64,000 bases of DNA from Rhizophagus irregularis (GCF_026210795.1 NC_089453.1:3536275-3600274), one strand, 5' to 3'. Shown: positions 35,027 through 47,007, numbered from the stretch's first letter. Numbers and translations: made by a program. The notes: a model not told the origin generated them from the letters alone.

Positions 35027-38000
35027 TTAACGAATTTGGAGTTTGCGATTAATTGGATTAATCGCCAAATATTCAATAGCATTACTCCGAGTAGAAATTC
35101 GATATTTTGATAGTATAAATCGACAAAGGATATTATGTACAGGAATAATACAATCGCGGCTTTCATCATAAAATTCAGATTTCCACAACTCGACGTTACA
35201 GCTCTCGTCTTCATCATCAATATGAAAATAATATCGACTTTCACTCGTACTAGCTGGTCGATACCAACGAATATATGCCAAATTATGTTCCATTTGTCCA
35301 TTTGGCAAGTCGACTGTATGTTTGAAGAAGTATTGAATTTGTCCAGGATAACTGTCGACTTTCCCATCACTAGTTATAAATTTGGCTAGGACATACGAGC
35401 TTTTTGTATGTCGAACTGACATTGCGGAGCCAAATACTTCAGAACCAATTCGGCATCTTCCAAATTGATTTATCTTTACTCGAATTGTTATAGAATCTTG
35501 GATAATTTCATCTGCTGGTTTGCGAAACTTGTACATTTCGATATAAGAAGCATTATAAAAAGCAACCATCAGTTCAAGCATTGATTCGGTCATTATTGCT
35601 TCGGAACTAGGCTTCAGCATTTCTCCAGGAAACGGCTCGCATCCAGTAATAGTCGATTCCTGTATGTTTTTAGCATTTAGCCAAAACCGCTCTAGTTCAT
35701 TTGAAGAAAATTGGTCTGCAGCCGATATTGAACCAGTTGTGGGTCGATCTTCAAGCAATTCTAAACCTTTCGTTTGAATGTCAAAACTAATGATATCTCC
35801 AATTCGATTATCATTCATTATCTGACGCATTATTTCCGGTTCAATTTGTCTATTACTTGTTGGCAACGAGCCTTAAAAATTATTAAAAATAAGACTAACA
35901 ATGTAAACATCCGAATAAAGTAAAAAAAGTAAAAAAAAGAATATCTTACCGAGTATTCCATTCATACGCTCAAATGAAAAATACCAAAATGCATATAATG
36001 GACCAAAATCATTCGAACAATCGCACAAATGGAGCGAAAGGTGAAGATTAGGCGTAATTTTTACTCTTCCATAGTGTACTTCAATAAGCTTAATTATTTT
36101 AATTAGCCTCTCATGAGCTTCTTCCATTAATTCAATTTCTAAAATTCGGCTTACTAAAATAGAACAAACTCTAACGAAATGTGTCAAGATTTTTCGATCT
36201 TTTGACGGTAAATGTTCCCACAATGAGGTAGTTGCGTAGATCATAAAGAAAATTCGCCACTGATCGGCTGTATAGTTCGAAAACCCTTCTCCGCGCTCAA
36301 TATTTCCGGGAATTCGTCCCAAATCAGCCAGTATTTTGAATTGATTCATTTTTTCTTGAATCTTCTTTAGATCGTTCGGGGTTAAAACACCCTCGTCGAT
36401 CTAAATCCTCTTCATTATCCACCTCGCAATTCCTAAGAATAAGCAGTGCATTGGATCTACAATAATAAAACAAATTGGGTCAAAGTACGGCAATCGAAGT
36501 AACTCCGACCACCTAACCCCTTTTTCACTAACGAAATTCTTTCTTGAATTGGTGGAATTGCAACTTCGCCATGCAAGAGCATTCCGACGATGTTCGGTCG
36601 AATCGCGAGTAATGAACCAATTCTCCATATCCTCCATACCTGCAAAATTATGTTGGTGGTCTTCATAATTTGCTCGTTTCATACACCGATGGCAAGAAAC
36701 CAAAGCTGAAATATGCCCGCATATTTTTCGAGCAGCAGGGATATCGCACGAAATTAGTACTAAAGCCGCACGAATATTTTTCCCGTTTTGGCACTCAAAT
36801 GTTCGATTTAAAGTTATTCCACTCCATAGTAACTCTAATTCATTGACAATAGGCGCAATATAATGATTAATCTTGTGCAAGCTTACTTCGTTCGGTCCTG
36901 GTAGTAGACCGAGAACCAGCAAATTTTCGCGCTTGAACCGAATGTCACGGGGTAAATTACAGATAGCCGCGTAAATTACCCCGATACTATAAAATGTACC
37001 ATCGTAGGGCTGGAACCAATCAAGGTTTATCATTAGTCCTAGATGTGAATCGGCTACTTCTGGTCAGAAAAATTTGGCTGAATTTTCATCGTCAGTTTCT
37101 CTGAATGTTTTCCAGATTTGACCGTCATATATATCGGTCAGTATGTTATCGAATTGTCGACGATTTGACCAATGTCGAAGTAACCGTTCAAAGTGAGGCC
37201 GACGATATAGAGCTTCCAATTGTTGATGAATCGGTACAAATGGATATATTAATTCTGGCTTTTTAACCTCTCTCTCAGCCAAGACCGTTTGACACGATTT
37301 CGTCCTTTGAGACGCAGAATTTGGAAATTCGACGTGACTGCATCTTATGATACCGATACTGTCATTTTTTTGAATTTCGTCCATGTCTGTCTTATTATAT
37401 AATTTATGACATTTCGGACATGGCACGAAACTATGGAAACGATCTTTCAGGCCAAGTTGAATTCTTGCCAGATATAGAAAGTCAGGAAAGCTATCGTAAA
37501 TATCTCCACCGATTTCTTTTAACACTATTTTCATGAATTTTAGTTGAGATTCGGTCACTGTTTCAGGGGAGATTGAACTTTTTTCGAAAGGTCATTATCC
37601 ACAATAAAATCCATGAAAATTTATCATCTATTGTCGTTTTTTCTTCCTCTTGATATGACTTAAAATCTGGCGGTAAATAATTTTCAAAAGTATCGGCAAA
37701 AGTTCCATCATCTGACTCATTGCCATCAGAAGAAGAAGTATCAGTATGTTGTTCATAATCAGAATTGCTCAAATCTTCTGTTCCTGAATGTTCGAGCATA
37801 ATTTGTGGGCGATTTGCGTAGCTTCTTGTACGGCTTCGAGGTAAAAAAATATATTCATTTTCGTTGTATTCTGGAGTTGTCGAATTATCTTTTTCATTTA
37901 ATGGAATTGTTGTCGAATCTTCCAAAAGGAGTTATTACCGAAATTTCTTCATTTAATGGAGATATCAAAATATCTTCATTTATCAGATTTTCTTCTAACG

Positions 38001-38247
38001 AAGTTATTGTCGAATCTTCTTCTTGATTAATTAGTAACAATGAAGCCAAACCACTATTAAGATTCGAGTCAGTTGTGTTTTCCGCCGCTTTGTGAAGCAT
38101 TTTGGTTCGTGTTACAACCAGTTTTCCATTACATTTGTCACAATAACAAGGGACTTTGGTTCTTTTTTTGCTAAACCTTCTAGAAGATAGTCGGTTTGCT
38201 ATCCTTTCCGAACCCATAATTTGATTAATCGATCTTCTTCTCGTCAT
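35027..38247 (-). pseudogene. Tnp2/Plavaka-type transposase, broken
   Basis: The start is ATG 38247 (TRRRSINQIMGSERIANRL). A cysteine cluster CYCDKCNGK follows, then an acidic linker. The region 37558-37064 has CPKCHKLYNK and IRCSHVEFP, and 37033-36401 has INLDWFQPYDGTFYSIGVIY, NLPRDIRFKRENLLVLGLLP and DPMHCLFLG, the diagnostic blocks of Tnp2-type transposases. The region 36349-35873 continues with HLSLHLCDC and FERMNGILG. A phase-1 intron (about 35875-35949) joins this to the C-terminal part ending at 35027. Breaks: frameshifts at a T run near 37925 and an A run near 37585, a TGA (CGA in relatives) after NSAKFF near 37060, and a TAG (Trp in relatives) after MKRI at about 36401. Confidence 0.82.
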
Positions 38248-38339
38248 GTTTTATAAAATTTGATAAAGAATCGGTTATAATTAATATGTACTTTAAAATT
38301 TAATGAAATTTTGACAAATGAAGTCAATTTTTCTCTTGA

Positions 38340-39020
38340 AAATTAAAATTTTATGAAATTTTTTTTTAATTTGAAAATTTCGGTTAAAATTGATCCGTTA
38401 GCAATTGATTTAATAAAAGTTTAATTTCGAGATTTTGATTTAGTCGATTTAATTAAATTTTCAATCATGAGAAATTTTTTTAATTTGAAAATTTCGGTTA
38501 AAATTGATCTGTTAGCAATTGATTTAATAAAAGTTTAATTTCGAGATTTTGATTTAGTCGATTTAATTAAATTTTCAATCATGAGAAATTTTTTTAATTA
38601 ATTTGAAAATTTCGGTTAAAATTGATCCGTTAGCAATTGATTTATTAAAAGTTTAATTTCGAGATTTTGATTTAGTCGATTTAATTAAATTTTCAATCAT
38701 GAGAAATTTTTTTAATTAATTTGAAAATTTCGGTTAAAATTGATCCGTTAGCAATTGATTTATTAAAAGTTTAATTTCGAGATTTTGATTTAGTCAATTT
38801 AATTAAATTTTCAATCATGAGAAATTTTTTTAATTAATTTGAAAATTTCAGTTAAAATTGATCCGTTAGCAATTGATTTATTAAAAGTTTAATTTCGAGA
38901 TTTTGATTTAGTCGATTTAATTAAATTTTCAATCATGAGAAATTTTTTTAATTAATTTGAAAATTTCGGTTAAAATTGATCTGTTAGCAATTGATTTATT
39001 AAAAGTTTAATTTCGATTAG
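38340..39020. repeat. 114-118 bp tandem repeat, 6 units, between two divergent genes
   Basis: Each unit contains AATTTGAAAATTTCGGTTAA, then GTTAGCAATTGATTTA, then TAATTTCGAGATTTTGATTT, then TTTTCAATCATGAGAAATTT. The marker TTAATTTCGA recurs near 38421, 38535, 38652, 38771, 38889 and 39006. The array lies between the oppositely oriented transposase and accessory gene, where CACTA elements hold subterminal binding sites or promoters; that role is inferred. Confidence 0.85.
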
Positions 39021-39421
39021 ACTTTTTTTAACGATTAATTAACTTATAAATCAAATTTCGGTTTTTATTTTTATCAAATAAACTTTTTCCCAGGAAAGCT
39101 TATTTTGAAATTATAAAGCTCCATCAATCGAATTTTTTTCGCAAAAATAATTTTATTTTTTCGATAAACAATTCTCGTAATTTTTATAAAATTTGCAATA
39201 CATTTTTATATTGATCAACTTTTATATAAATCGAACAATATTTTTCGTCATTTTGAAAGAAAGTTCTACTTTATTTACTAATTTTACTATTCTTCTGTTT
39301 ATTAAAATCTCTATAAAGAATGAAACGATCTGGAAAAAAAAGTGTCGAAAAAAGTCGTCAAGAGTCTCACAAACAAACTTCTTCACAGGAATTTGTAAGT
39401 TCTGATTCTCCCAAACAAACG

Positions 39422-39836
39422 TCGATATCAAAACAACAATCCGTAGCTTCCGGTTCTGGTTCTACCAAAACTCAAAAACAAGCGTCGAAACAACAATCCG
39501 CAGCTTCCGGTTCCGGTACTACCAAAACTCAAAAACAAACGTCGATACAGGAATCCGCAGCTTCCGGTTCCGGTTCTACCAAAACTCAAAAACAAACGTC
39601 GATACAGGAATCCGCAGCTTCCGGTTCTGGTTCTACCAAAACTCAAAAACAAGCGTCGAAACAACAATCCGCAGCTTCCGGTTCCGGTACTACCAAAACT
39701 CAAAAACAAACGTCGACACAGGAATTCGCAGCTTCCGGTTCCGGTACTACCAAAACTCAAAAACAAACGTCGATACAGGAATCCGCAGCTTCCGGTTCTG
39801 GTTCTACCAAGACTCAAAAACAAACGTCGATACCAG
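39422..39836 (+). repeat. 60-bp coding minisatellite, 7 units
   Basis: Units of 60 bases carry ACCAAAACTCAAAAACAAAC, GTCGATACAGGAATCC and GCAGCTTCCGGTTCC. Differences between units are few and mostly alternate between two versions (GTCGATACAGGAA and GTCGAAACAACAA), a sign of recent unit exchange. Confidence 0.9.
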
Positions 39837-40202
39837 AAGCTTCGGAAGATAATGGGCCATTTCGCTTAGTGGTACCATCCAGCTTGTACTCGCAACAAAG
39901 CAGGATGGTACCACCGATTCGTAATGTAACCGTACATAGGGAATTAACGCCCATTACACGCACAGCCGAACCATATAGGAGCGAATGTACGCATTGCCGA
40001 ACCGTATAGGAGCAATGTACGCATCGCCGAACCATATAGGAGAGAATCAACGCCAATTATACGCGAACCTTATAGTAGTAATTGGACTAGAGATGTAACT
40101 GGTGAGCTACAATTGACTTTTGCATTCATTTTAGAGTTCTGGTCGACTTTAACGTTTTTTTAGAAACGTATGATCTCCGAGAAGAAAATGCCTACTTACG
40201 GG

Positions 40203-41329
40203 TAAAGTTGCCTGCCGAAATTAGGGAGTTTCGGCATGTCGAAATTGTCGAAACTATTTCGACATTTCGACATTGGCTCTCTGATTTGCCGAAATGCCGA
40301 AATAGTTTCGACATGTCGAAATTGTCGAAACCTAAAAATATTACGTTTCACGTAATAACTGGCATCCAATGATCATAGAAAGATGCACCATAGCTCGTTG
40401 GAATCGTCTCATAACGACGAGTCGAATGGTGGTTAGATCGTCTTTCTACGATCACTGGATGCCGAGATATTTAACGAAACGTCAAAAATCGGCATTTTGT
40501 ATTTTGCGATACTGTGCCGTTTTACGTTTCACTTAATAACTCGGCATCCAATGATCGTAGAAAGATGCACCATAGCTTGTTGGAATCGTCTCATAACGAC
40601 GAGTCGAATGGTGGTTAGATCGTCTTTCTACGATCACTAGATGCCGAGATATTGAGCGAAACGTCAAAAATCGGCATTTTGTATTTTGCGATACTGCGCC
40701 GTTTGACGTTTCACATAATAACTCGGCATCCAATGATCGTAGAAAGATGCACCATAGCTCGTTGGAATCGTCTCATAACGACGAGTCGAATGGTGGTTAG
40801 ATCGTCTTTCTACGATAACTAGATGCCGAGATATTTAACGAAACGTCAAAAATTGGCATTTTGTATTTTGCGATACTGCGCCGTTTGACGTTTCGCCTAT
40901 TATCTCGGCATCCAGTGATCGTAAAAAAATGATTTAACCACCATTCGACTCGTCGTTATGAGACGATTCCAACGAGCTATGGTGCATCTTTCTACGATCA
41001 TTGGATGCCGAGTTATTATGTGAAAGCGTCAACGGCGCAGTATCGCAAAATACAAAATGCCAATTTTTGACGTTTCGTTAAATATCTCGGCATCTAGTGA
41101 TCGTAGAAAGACGATCTAACCACCATTCGACTCGTCGTTATGAGACGATTCCAACGAGCTATGGCGCATCTTTCTACGATCATTGGATGCCGAGTTATTA
41201 CGTGAAACGTAATATTTTTAGGTTTCGACAATTTCGACATGTCGAAACTATTTCGGCATTTCGGCATTTCGACAGGTTTTAGTTTCGACATTTCGACAAT
41301 GGCCTGTAGAGTTTCGGCAGGCAACTTTA
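40203..41329. mobile_element. hAT-type foldback MITE (1127 bp) with perfect 8-bp target duplication
   Basis: CTTACGGG lies on both sides (40195-40202 and 41330-41337). The ends are TAAAGTTGCCTGCCGAAA and its complement. The interior is made of palindromic units of about 105 bases that open with CTCGGCATCCAATGATCGTA and close with TACGATCACTGGATGCCGAG. Three units run in tandem on one arm and two are inverted on the other, with GTCGAAATGCCGAAA stems outside. Short open frames within it are palindrome by-products. It interrupts a coiled-coil coding sequence. Confidence 0.9.
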
Positions 41330-43138
41330 CTTACGGGAAAGAATTGACGAATTAAATCGGCAACTCGATAATGCAAATGGCGAGTTGCGTGACCTACGGC
41401 TAGATGTTGGCCAATTACAATCGTATAACAATATACTTAGTCAGGAAAACGACGGCTTGCGTCACCGACATTCATCTGACCTTCAAGATATCGAATTTGA
41501 AGAGGATCAACGACCAACAAAGCGTAGGAAAGGAAAAAATCTTGTGCGCGATTCTGAAGATGAAATGGAAGTAGATGAAGAAGAAGCTAGGGTTCGTCCA
41601 AAATTCCTCTTTCAATGTATGCTTTTAACGCTCGCTAAACCGATATTTTGTTCAATTTAGGCCGAGATGAAGACGATTCTAAAAACTTTTTTAATTGAAC
41701 TAGAATTAAAATACGATGAAAAGTTTACCAGTGAGTTAAATGATGAAATTCTTCAACAGGTTATACCTCAACTAATTGAAGCGATGAAGCCAAGGTATAC
41801 TCCACGATACAGGCAAGTCAAGTCTTGGCTCTTCGCTTTACATAAATATCGCAGAGTGCGCTTGTTATATAAACAATGCGGCACTTTAAACAAAGATAAT
41901 CGCTGTTTACATCGAAATAATCGGTTAAATGAGGTAAATAATTTCTTTATTATTTCAAAAAAAAAATCTCATCATTCGTTGAAACTTTAAATATAGAAAA
42001 AGGCACGTCGAGTTAAAGGCGCAAAATTGCTTTTCAACAAAAATGATGAAAAACTGAGAATTATGATCAAAAAGAACTTTTGAATGTTTTAAGTGACAAC
42101 TGATATTACTCTCCAGAGTATTCTGAATCGGATGAAGAGCAACCAGATGGTAAAAGACATATCAATATTTATAATCTGTCTTGAAGATCTGAAGAGGTTC
42201 GATAACTTATTTGTCGCATTTTTTTATTTTTTATTTTTTATTTGTTTTACTTTTTTCGTAATAGGATTGATTTTTTTTCTAATAATAGTTAATAGATTTA
42301 TTACGAAATGTATCAGACCAACACGCTTTCTTTCTTCAATCTGCACAATTGATACGAACGTGAAATTATGACGATGAGATATATAATATCGTCTCTTGTC
42401 ATTCACGAGGTGCTCCAAATTGGACCTATGTGGAGTAGAATACGCTGGCTGATACCAACTTTTCTGAGCTGGAGACGCTGATTCAAATGATGGAGAATCT
42501 AATAATGGCGGAAGATGCGGAAGTGTCAGCGAAGATGGATGAAATAGTGGTAATAGAAGATTCAGAATCAACGGGAATGGAAGAATTGGAACTAACAGGA
42601 ATGGAAAAATCAGAACTAACGGGAATGGAAGAATTGGAACTAACGGAAGTGAAAGAATCAGAACTAATAGGAGTGGAAGAATCGCTAGAAATGGAAGATG
42701 AAACAGACAAATGGTATAAATTTGTACTTTAATTTTTGTTTGAGTTTTTATTATACTAACTTTTTTTTCAAATTTTAGATTGTGAATTCGTCAGTTTTTT
42801 TTGAATTTTTTTTGAAAATTATGGGATTTTTTGTGGAATTGTGGATTGAATTTTTTTATTTTCGTATAAAATTTTTATTAATTTAGTATTATTTCATATT
42901 ATTTTTGTATTATTTACGTATTATTTTTGTATTATTATTTTAGGAAATTTTTATTATTTTCGTATTATTTTAGTATTATTTTCATAGGAAATTTTTATTA
43001 TTTTAGTATTATTTTCATATTATTTTCGTATTATTTTGTAGGAAATTTTTATTATTTTAGTATTATTTTCGTATTATTTTTGTATTATTTTAGTATTACA
43101 ATTTAAAATTTTGCTAAAATGGACTATTTTAACCAGTG

Positions 43139-44154
43139 TTAACAAATATGAACTCTCATATTACTAATTTTTCAATTTTATTTTTTTTATGAATTTATAG
43201 TGGTAATATTTTCGAAGGAATACAAATCTTAAAAGATCTATCACACTTCATTCGATTTTATTTTTTAACTAGAGTATACAAACTTATATTCTATTTGTTT
43301 TTTAAGAGTGTGATGAAATTTCTTGAAATATTATTTCTGTATAGTATTCATTAATACTTGCGTGAGATGACTAAAAAATTTTTTTCTTTCTCTCAAAATT
43401 TAATTTTCTAATGGATTTCCTCTCAAGCAATCACTTATTTTTCTAGTCATAATATTAAGAGGTGATTCGCAAATGAATAGGAGAGTTAAGGAATATTTTG
43501 TTCATAAATTTTTTTTCAGAAAAGTCCGTATCCTGTGGAAAATCTGATTTTACAGTAAGTAAAGCATGAACAGTAGTCACACTGAAAAAATAGATAATAT
43601 AAGAAAATCGTAAATACAAAAGCATTAAAAATAATTACTACATACAAACTAGGAATTTTTCATTTCTGGCTATTCTCTTGTTAAGTAACAATTTCCTCCC
43701 TAAAATTTTTTTTTCCGCTAGCCTGTTAGATTGATTGCACCTTCCATTCGGAGTATAACACTAATTATTCGATTTAAAAGTTCCAGGTTTAACTTTCATC
43801 CTGTCAGTACATAAAATCAAAATATTAGATGAGAGTAGTCATATGTGATGGAAATTTAAATTTATTTATTACCTTTAGTTAACGCATATGATTTTGAAAA
43901 GTAATTATGATTCTGTTAAATTTTTTCTCTCCATTCCTTCGTTCCTTTCTCTTTTTTTATATATAATTAGCCAACCTTATAATAATTTCATGCGAGAATC
44001 ACAAATGTTCGCTGATATTAATTTTGCATCAACTCCATGTAGGATAGATAATATTTCTTCTATGTCCACTACAGAATGCGTTTCTCAAAATCTATGATAA
44101 TGTTATTTTCAGTTCTAAGTCCTGTTAGTCAACGTAAAAAGAGAGTTACTGTTG
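43139..44154. other. AT-rich stretch with at most a gene remnant
   Basis: On the minus strand 44090-43985 reads ETHSVVDIEEILSILHGVDA, which looks coding, but it is bounded by stops and I do not recognise it. The missing exons of the AAA+ ATPase gene were looked for here and not found. Confidence 0.35.
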
Positions 44155-45185
44155 TAGTGCTTCGACCCGTATCTGGATTTTTTTTTTGGATATCTGGATT
44201 ACATCCGAATCGATCTGGATTGTAAATCCGTATTTCATAACCTGGATAGAAACCAGAATCTGAATAGGATTTTTTTAAAATGCGGATTAAAGAGATGCAT
44301 AAAAGCTCATTTGAATCATCTCATTAAGATGGATCAAATGGCACTAATTTCATCTTTATACAATCACTGAATGCTGAGATATTCAACCAAATATCAAAAT
44401 CAGCATTTTTTATTTTGCGATACTGCACCATTTCACGTTATACTGAATATCTCGGCAACCAGTGATCGTATAGGGATGCACAATAGCTCATTCGAATCGT
44501 TGCATCAAGACGAATCTAATGAGATTTAGATCATCTTTTTACGACCACTGGATATCGAGATATTCAACAAAACATCAAACATTAGCACTTCATTTTTGTG
44601 ATAATGCGCCATTTACATTTTGCTAAATATCTCAGCATCTAGTGATCGTACAGAGATGCACAATAACTCATTAGAATCGTCTCATTGAAACGAATCGAAT
44701 AGTAATAAATCCATCTTTCTACGATCACTTGATACTGAGATATTTGGAAAACCGTAAAATGGCACAGTACGCAAAATAAAAAATGCAGATTTTGATATTT
44801 TATCGTGTATCTTGACATTCAGTAGTCATAGAAAGATGCTCTAAAGCTCATTAGATTCGTCTTGATGAATGAGCTATTTTGCATCTCTATACGATTACTG
44901 GTTGTCGAGATATTCGACAAAACATAAAATGGCGCAATATCGTAATTTGCAATATATAAAATGCTGATTTTTGATGTTTTGTTGAATATCTTGGCATCTA
45001 CTAGTGATTGTATAAGGATAAAATTAGCGCCATTCGATCTGTCTTAATGAGACAATTCTAATGAACTATTGTACATCTCTGTAGCTTGCAATTAAAAATA
45101 ATACAATCCAGTTTTCAGTTTCTATCTGAATTATCTGATTCGGATTTAAAATCTGGATTGACCCAGATATAGTGCAGAACCTCTA
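44155..45185. mobile_element. Old hAT-like foldback element related to the 40203-41329 MITE
   Basis: The ends are imperfect inverted repeats: TAGTGCTTCGACCCGTATCT and, inverted from the right, TAGAGGTTCTGCACTATATC. Internal units again resemble CTCGGCAACCAGTGATCGTA and CTTTCTACGATCACTTGATA, the same palindromic theme as the younger MITE but much diverged. The possible 8-bp flanks (TACTGTTG and TACTCAAT) agree at four positions only. Confidence 0.55.
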
Positions 45186-46190
45186 TACTCAATTACTTAT
45201 GTATAGTAACAATTGATTGATTATAAATTCCTAAAAAAAAATTTTTTTATATTAAAGTAAAAAATTTAACCGATAATTTTTATAGATATGACCATTAGCT
45301 TTAAAAATTATCAGTTATTTTTTTTTTAAATTAAATTTTGGCTGAGTTTTAGCTGTTTAAAAATCTGTAATTTAAATATATTAATTAAATTTAGTCAAAA
45401 TTAAGACTAGTTTAAATTTTTGTATTATAGGTTTTTTTAACCACATTTAATATACAGATTTTTTTTTTAATATGTCAAGAAGAAAAAAAATTTTAAAACT
45501 GCAAAAAAAGATTTAATGAATAAGGTTGTTTAAATATAAGTCAATTTAATGTTATAGATGATAATTATATACCATCAAGTGAATATTTAAAAGACAGTTC
45601 AGATGAATTTATAAATGAAAAAATTTAAAAACTAAGTAATTTTACTTTAATTTGGTCAAAAAATACATATAATAAAATACAAATTTCATCATTATATACC
45701 TAATTCATCAGTTTATAATGAAATACAATAAATAAATATATTATATAAATTTTATATCATATAACTTATAAAATCCTAATTTCTGATTGGTTAATATATG
45801 TATCACATGATGCTTACATAATCTGAAAAATTGAGACTTTTTTTTTATTTTATAAATCAATTTCTTTTAATAAATAGAGTTTAATTTTTTTATAAAATTA
45901 AAATCTAATCATAAAATCAAATTTTATTTAAATTTTTTTAAGTTCTTATTATAGAAGTTCTGCATCGTAACATTACGACCTAATTACAGTATTATGATCT
46001 AATTACAGCATTACGGCCTAATTACAGTATTATGAAAAGTGTTATAACTGTAATGCTGTATACTGTAATATTACAGCATTAGCTAATCAATTACGGCTAA
46101 CATCTTTACTATAAGAGAAAAAAGGCTGTCCCTCATGCTTTTACGCTTTTGGCTAAGCAACGAAGAAGAGCGCGATCAAGAAAGGTTAAG
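45186..46190. other. AT-rich intergenic stretch with an ATTACAG palindrome cluster
   Basis: Between 45960 and 46110, CTAATTACAGTATTATG-type units recur and fold against CTGTAATGCTGTATACTG. The stretch 46110-46190 reads KKAVPHAFTLLAKQRRRARS on the plus strand, an Arg-rich remnant of unknown origin. Confidence 0.4.
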
Positions 46191-46193
46191 CGA

Positions 46194-46945
46194 GTGGTAG
46201 TTTAAAGAGATGAATCAGGCACTTTGCATATTTTTAATCAAAGATAATTGAATCAGATAAATTATTAGTATAGCTAAAAAATTAAGGAATAACCGGTGCA
46301 AGACAATGGGTAAGTTCACTACTAATTCCACACAGTATTTGCCATTATGCAATCTGGTCAAATATGAACACACATATAATAGGGCCACTGGCTTAATTAC
46401 TGTCAAGAACATAAGATAGGATAGAGTTGTAGGTGTGTTCAATTAGTGGTAGTTTGAAGAGATAAATCAGGCATTTTGCATATTTTTGATCAAAGATAAT
46501 TGAATCAGATAAATTATTAGTATAGCTAAAAAATTGAGGAATAACTAGCGCAAGACAATGGGTAAGTTTACTACTAATTCCACGCAGTATTTGCCATTAT
46601 GCAATCCGGTCAAATAATATGAATACATATATATTAGGGACACTGGCTTAATCACTATTAAGAACATAAGACAGGATAGAGTTGTAGGCGTATTCAATTA
46701 GTAGTAGTTTAAAGAGATGAATCAGGCACTTTGCATATTTTTGATCAAATATAATTGAATCAAATAAATTATTAGTATGGCTAAAAAATTGAGAAATAAC
46801 CAGCGCAAGATAATGGATAAGTTCACTACTAATTCTATGCAGTATTTGCCATTACTGGTCAAATATGAACACATATATGATAGGGCTACTGGCTTAATCA
46901 CTGTCAAGAACATAAGACAGGATAGAGTTGTAGGCATGTTCAATT
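46194..46945 (+). repeat. Three tandem copies of a 252-255 bp unit upstream of the F-box gene
   Basis: Units begin near 46194, 46446 and 46701 with GTGGTAGTTTAAAGAGATGA and share AATCAGGCACTTTGCATATT and GGTAAGTTCACTACTAATTC. On the plus strand all three keep the same readable frame (KFTTNSTQYLPL, RATGLITVKNIRQDRVVG), but only the third has ATG (46777) and no internal stop, giving 76 residues to 47007. The readable frame suggests a tripled exon or small gene of unknown function. Confidence 0.7.
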
Positions 46946-47007
46946 ACTTTGAGCTGAGTGGATATCTGAAGTCTGATCTAACCCAGAAAATTTATTTTTT
47001 CGATTAA
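46777..47007 (+). CDS. Hypothetical small protein from the third tandem unit (76 aa)
   Basis: It starts MAKKLRNNQRKIMDKFTTNS and ends KSDLTQKIYFFD. No domain is recognised. In the two upstream units the same codon is ATA rather than ATG and stops occur, so only this copy could be expressed. It ends 20 bases before the F-box gene start. Confidence 0.35.
   Translation: MAKKLRNNQRKIMDKFTTNSMQYLPLLVKYEHIYDRATGLITVKNIRQDRVVGMFNYFELSGYLKSDLTQKIYFFD

Larger units (their letters stand above)
39320..42732 (+). pseudogene. Accessory gene of the Plavaka/CACTA-like element: 20-residue repeat protein with coiled coil, split by a MITE
   Basis: The N-terminus (ATG 39320) is basic and Ser/Gln-rich. Seven to eight near-identical 20-residue repeats follow (STKTQKQTSIQESAASGSG), then AEPYRS-type repeats. 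One extra base near 39982 throws the frame. After an intron ending near 40160 the sequence reads YDLREENAYLR and is cut by a MITE at 40203; it resumes at 41338 with RIDELNRQLDNANGELRDLR, a coiled coil, then a KRRKGK basic motif and an acidic run. Further pieces are 41667-41935 (KTFLIELELKYDEKFTSELN) and about 42060-42190 (SESDEEQPDGKRHINIYNLS, followed by TGA where Trp is usual). The last open part, 42487-42732, has Glu-rich repeats of the type TGMEELEL. I have seen the downstream block with Plavaka-like elements, but its function is unknown. Confidence 0.6.
34236..43138. mobile_element. Plavaka/CACTA-like transposon (8.9 kb) with Tnp2-type transposase and head-to-head accessory gene
   Basis: The left end is CACTGGTCAAAATAGTCC and the right end, inverted, is CACTGGTTAAAATAGTCC; the CACTG start is typical of CACTA-type elements. 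Flanking bases are TGA on the left and TTA on the right, an imperfect 3-bp duplication. Inside are a broken Tnp2 transposase (35027-38247, minus), a 118-bp tandem repeat array in the divergent promoter zone (38340-39020) and an accessory gene (39320-42732, plus) split by a MITE. The zone 34260-34780 is rich in short inverted motifs (TTCGTCAAA, GCCGATTGGTCA). Both genes are damaged, so the element is probably dead. Confidence 0.8.

Noticed and set aside
39428-39823. Minus-strand frame with repeated LFLSFGRTRTGSC units
   Set aside because: It is the antisense shadow of the 60-bp coding repeat on the plus strand.
40533-41324. Short open frames with NHHSTRRYETIPTSYGAS
   Set aside because: They recur on both strands because the MITE is built from palindromic units.
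43888-44097. Plus-strand 69-codon frame
   Set aside because: Low-complexity, hydrophobic and unrecognised; the opposite strand looks more coding but is only a short remnant.
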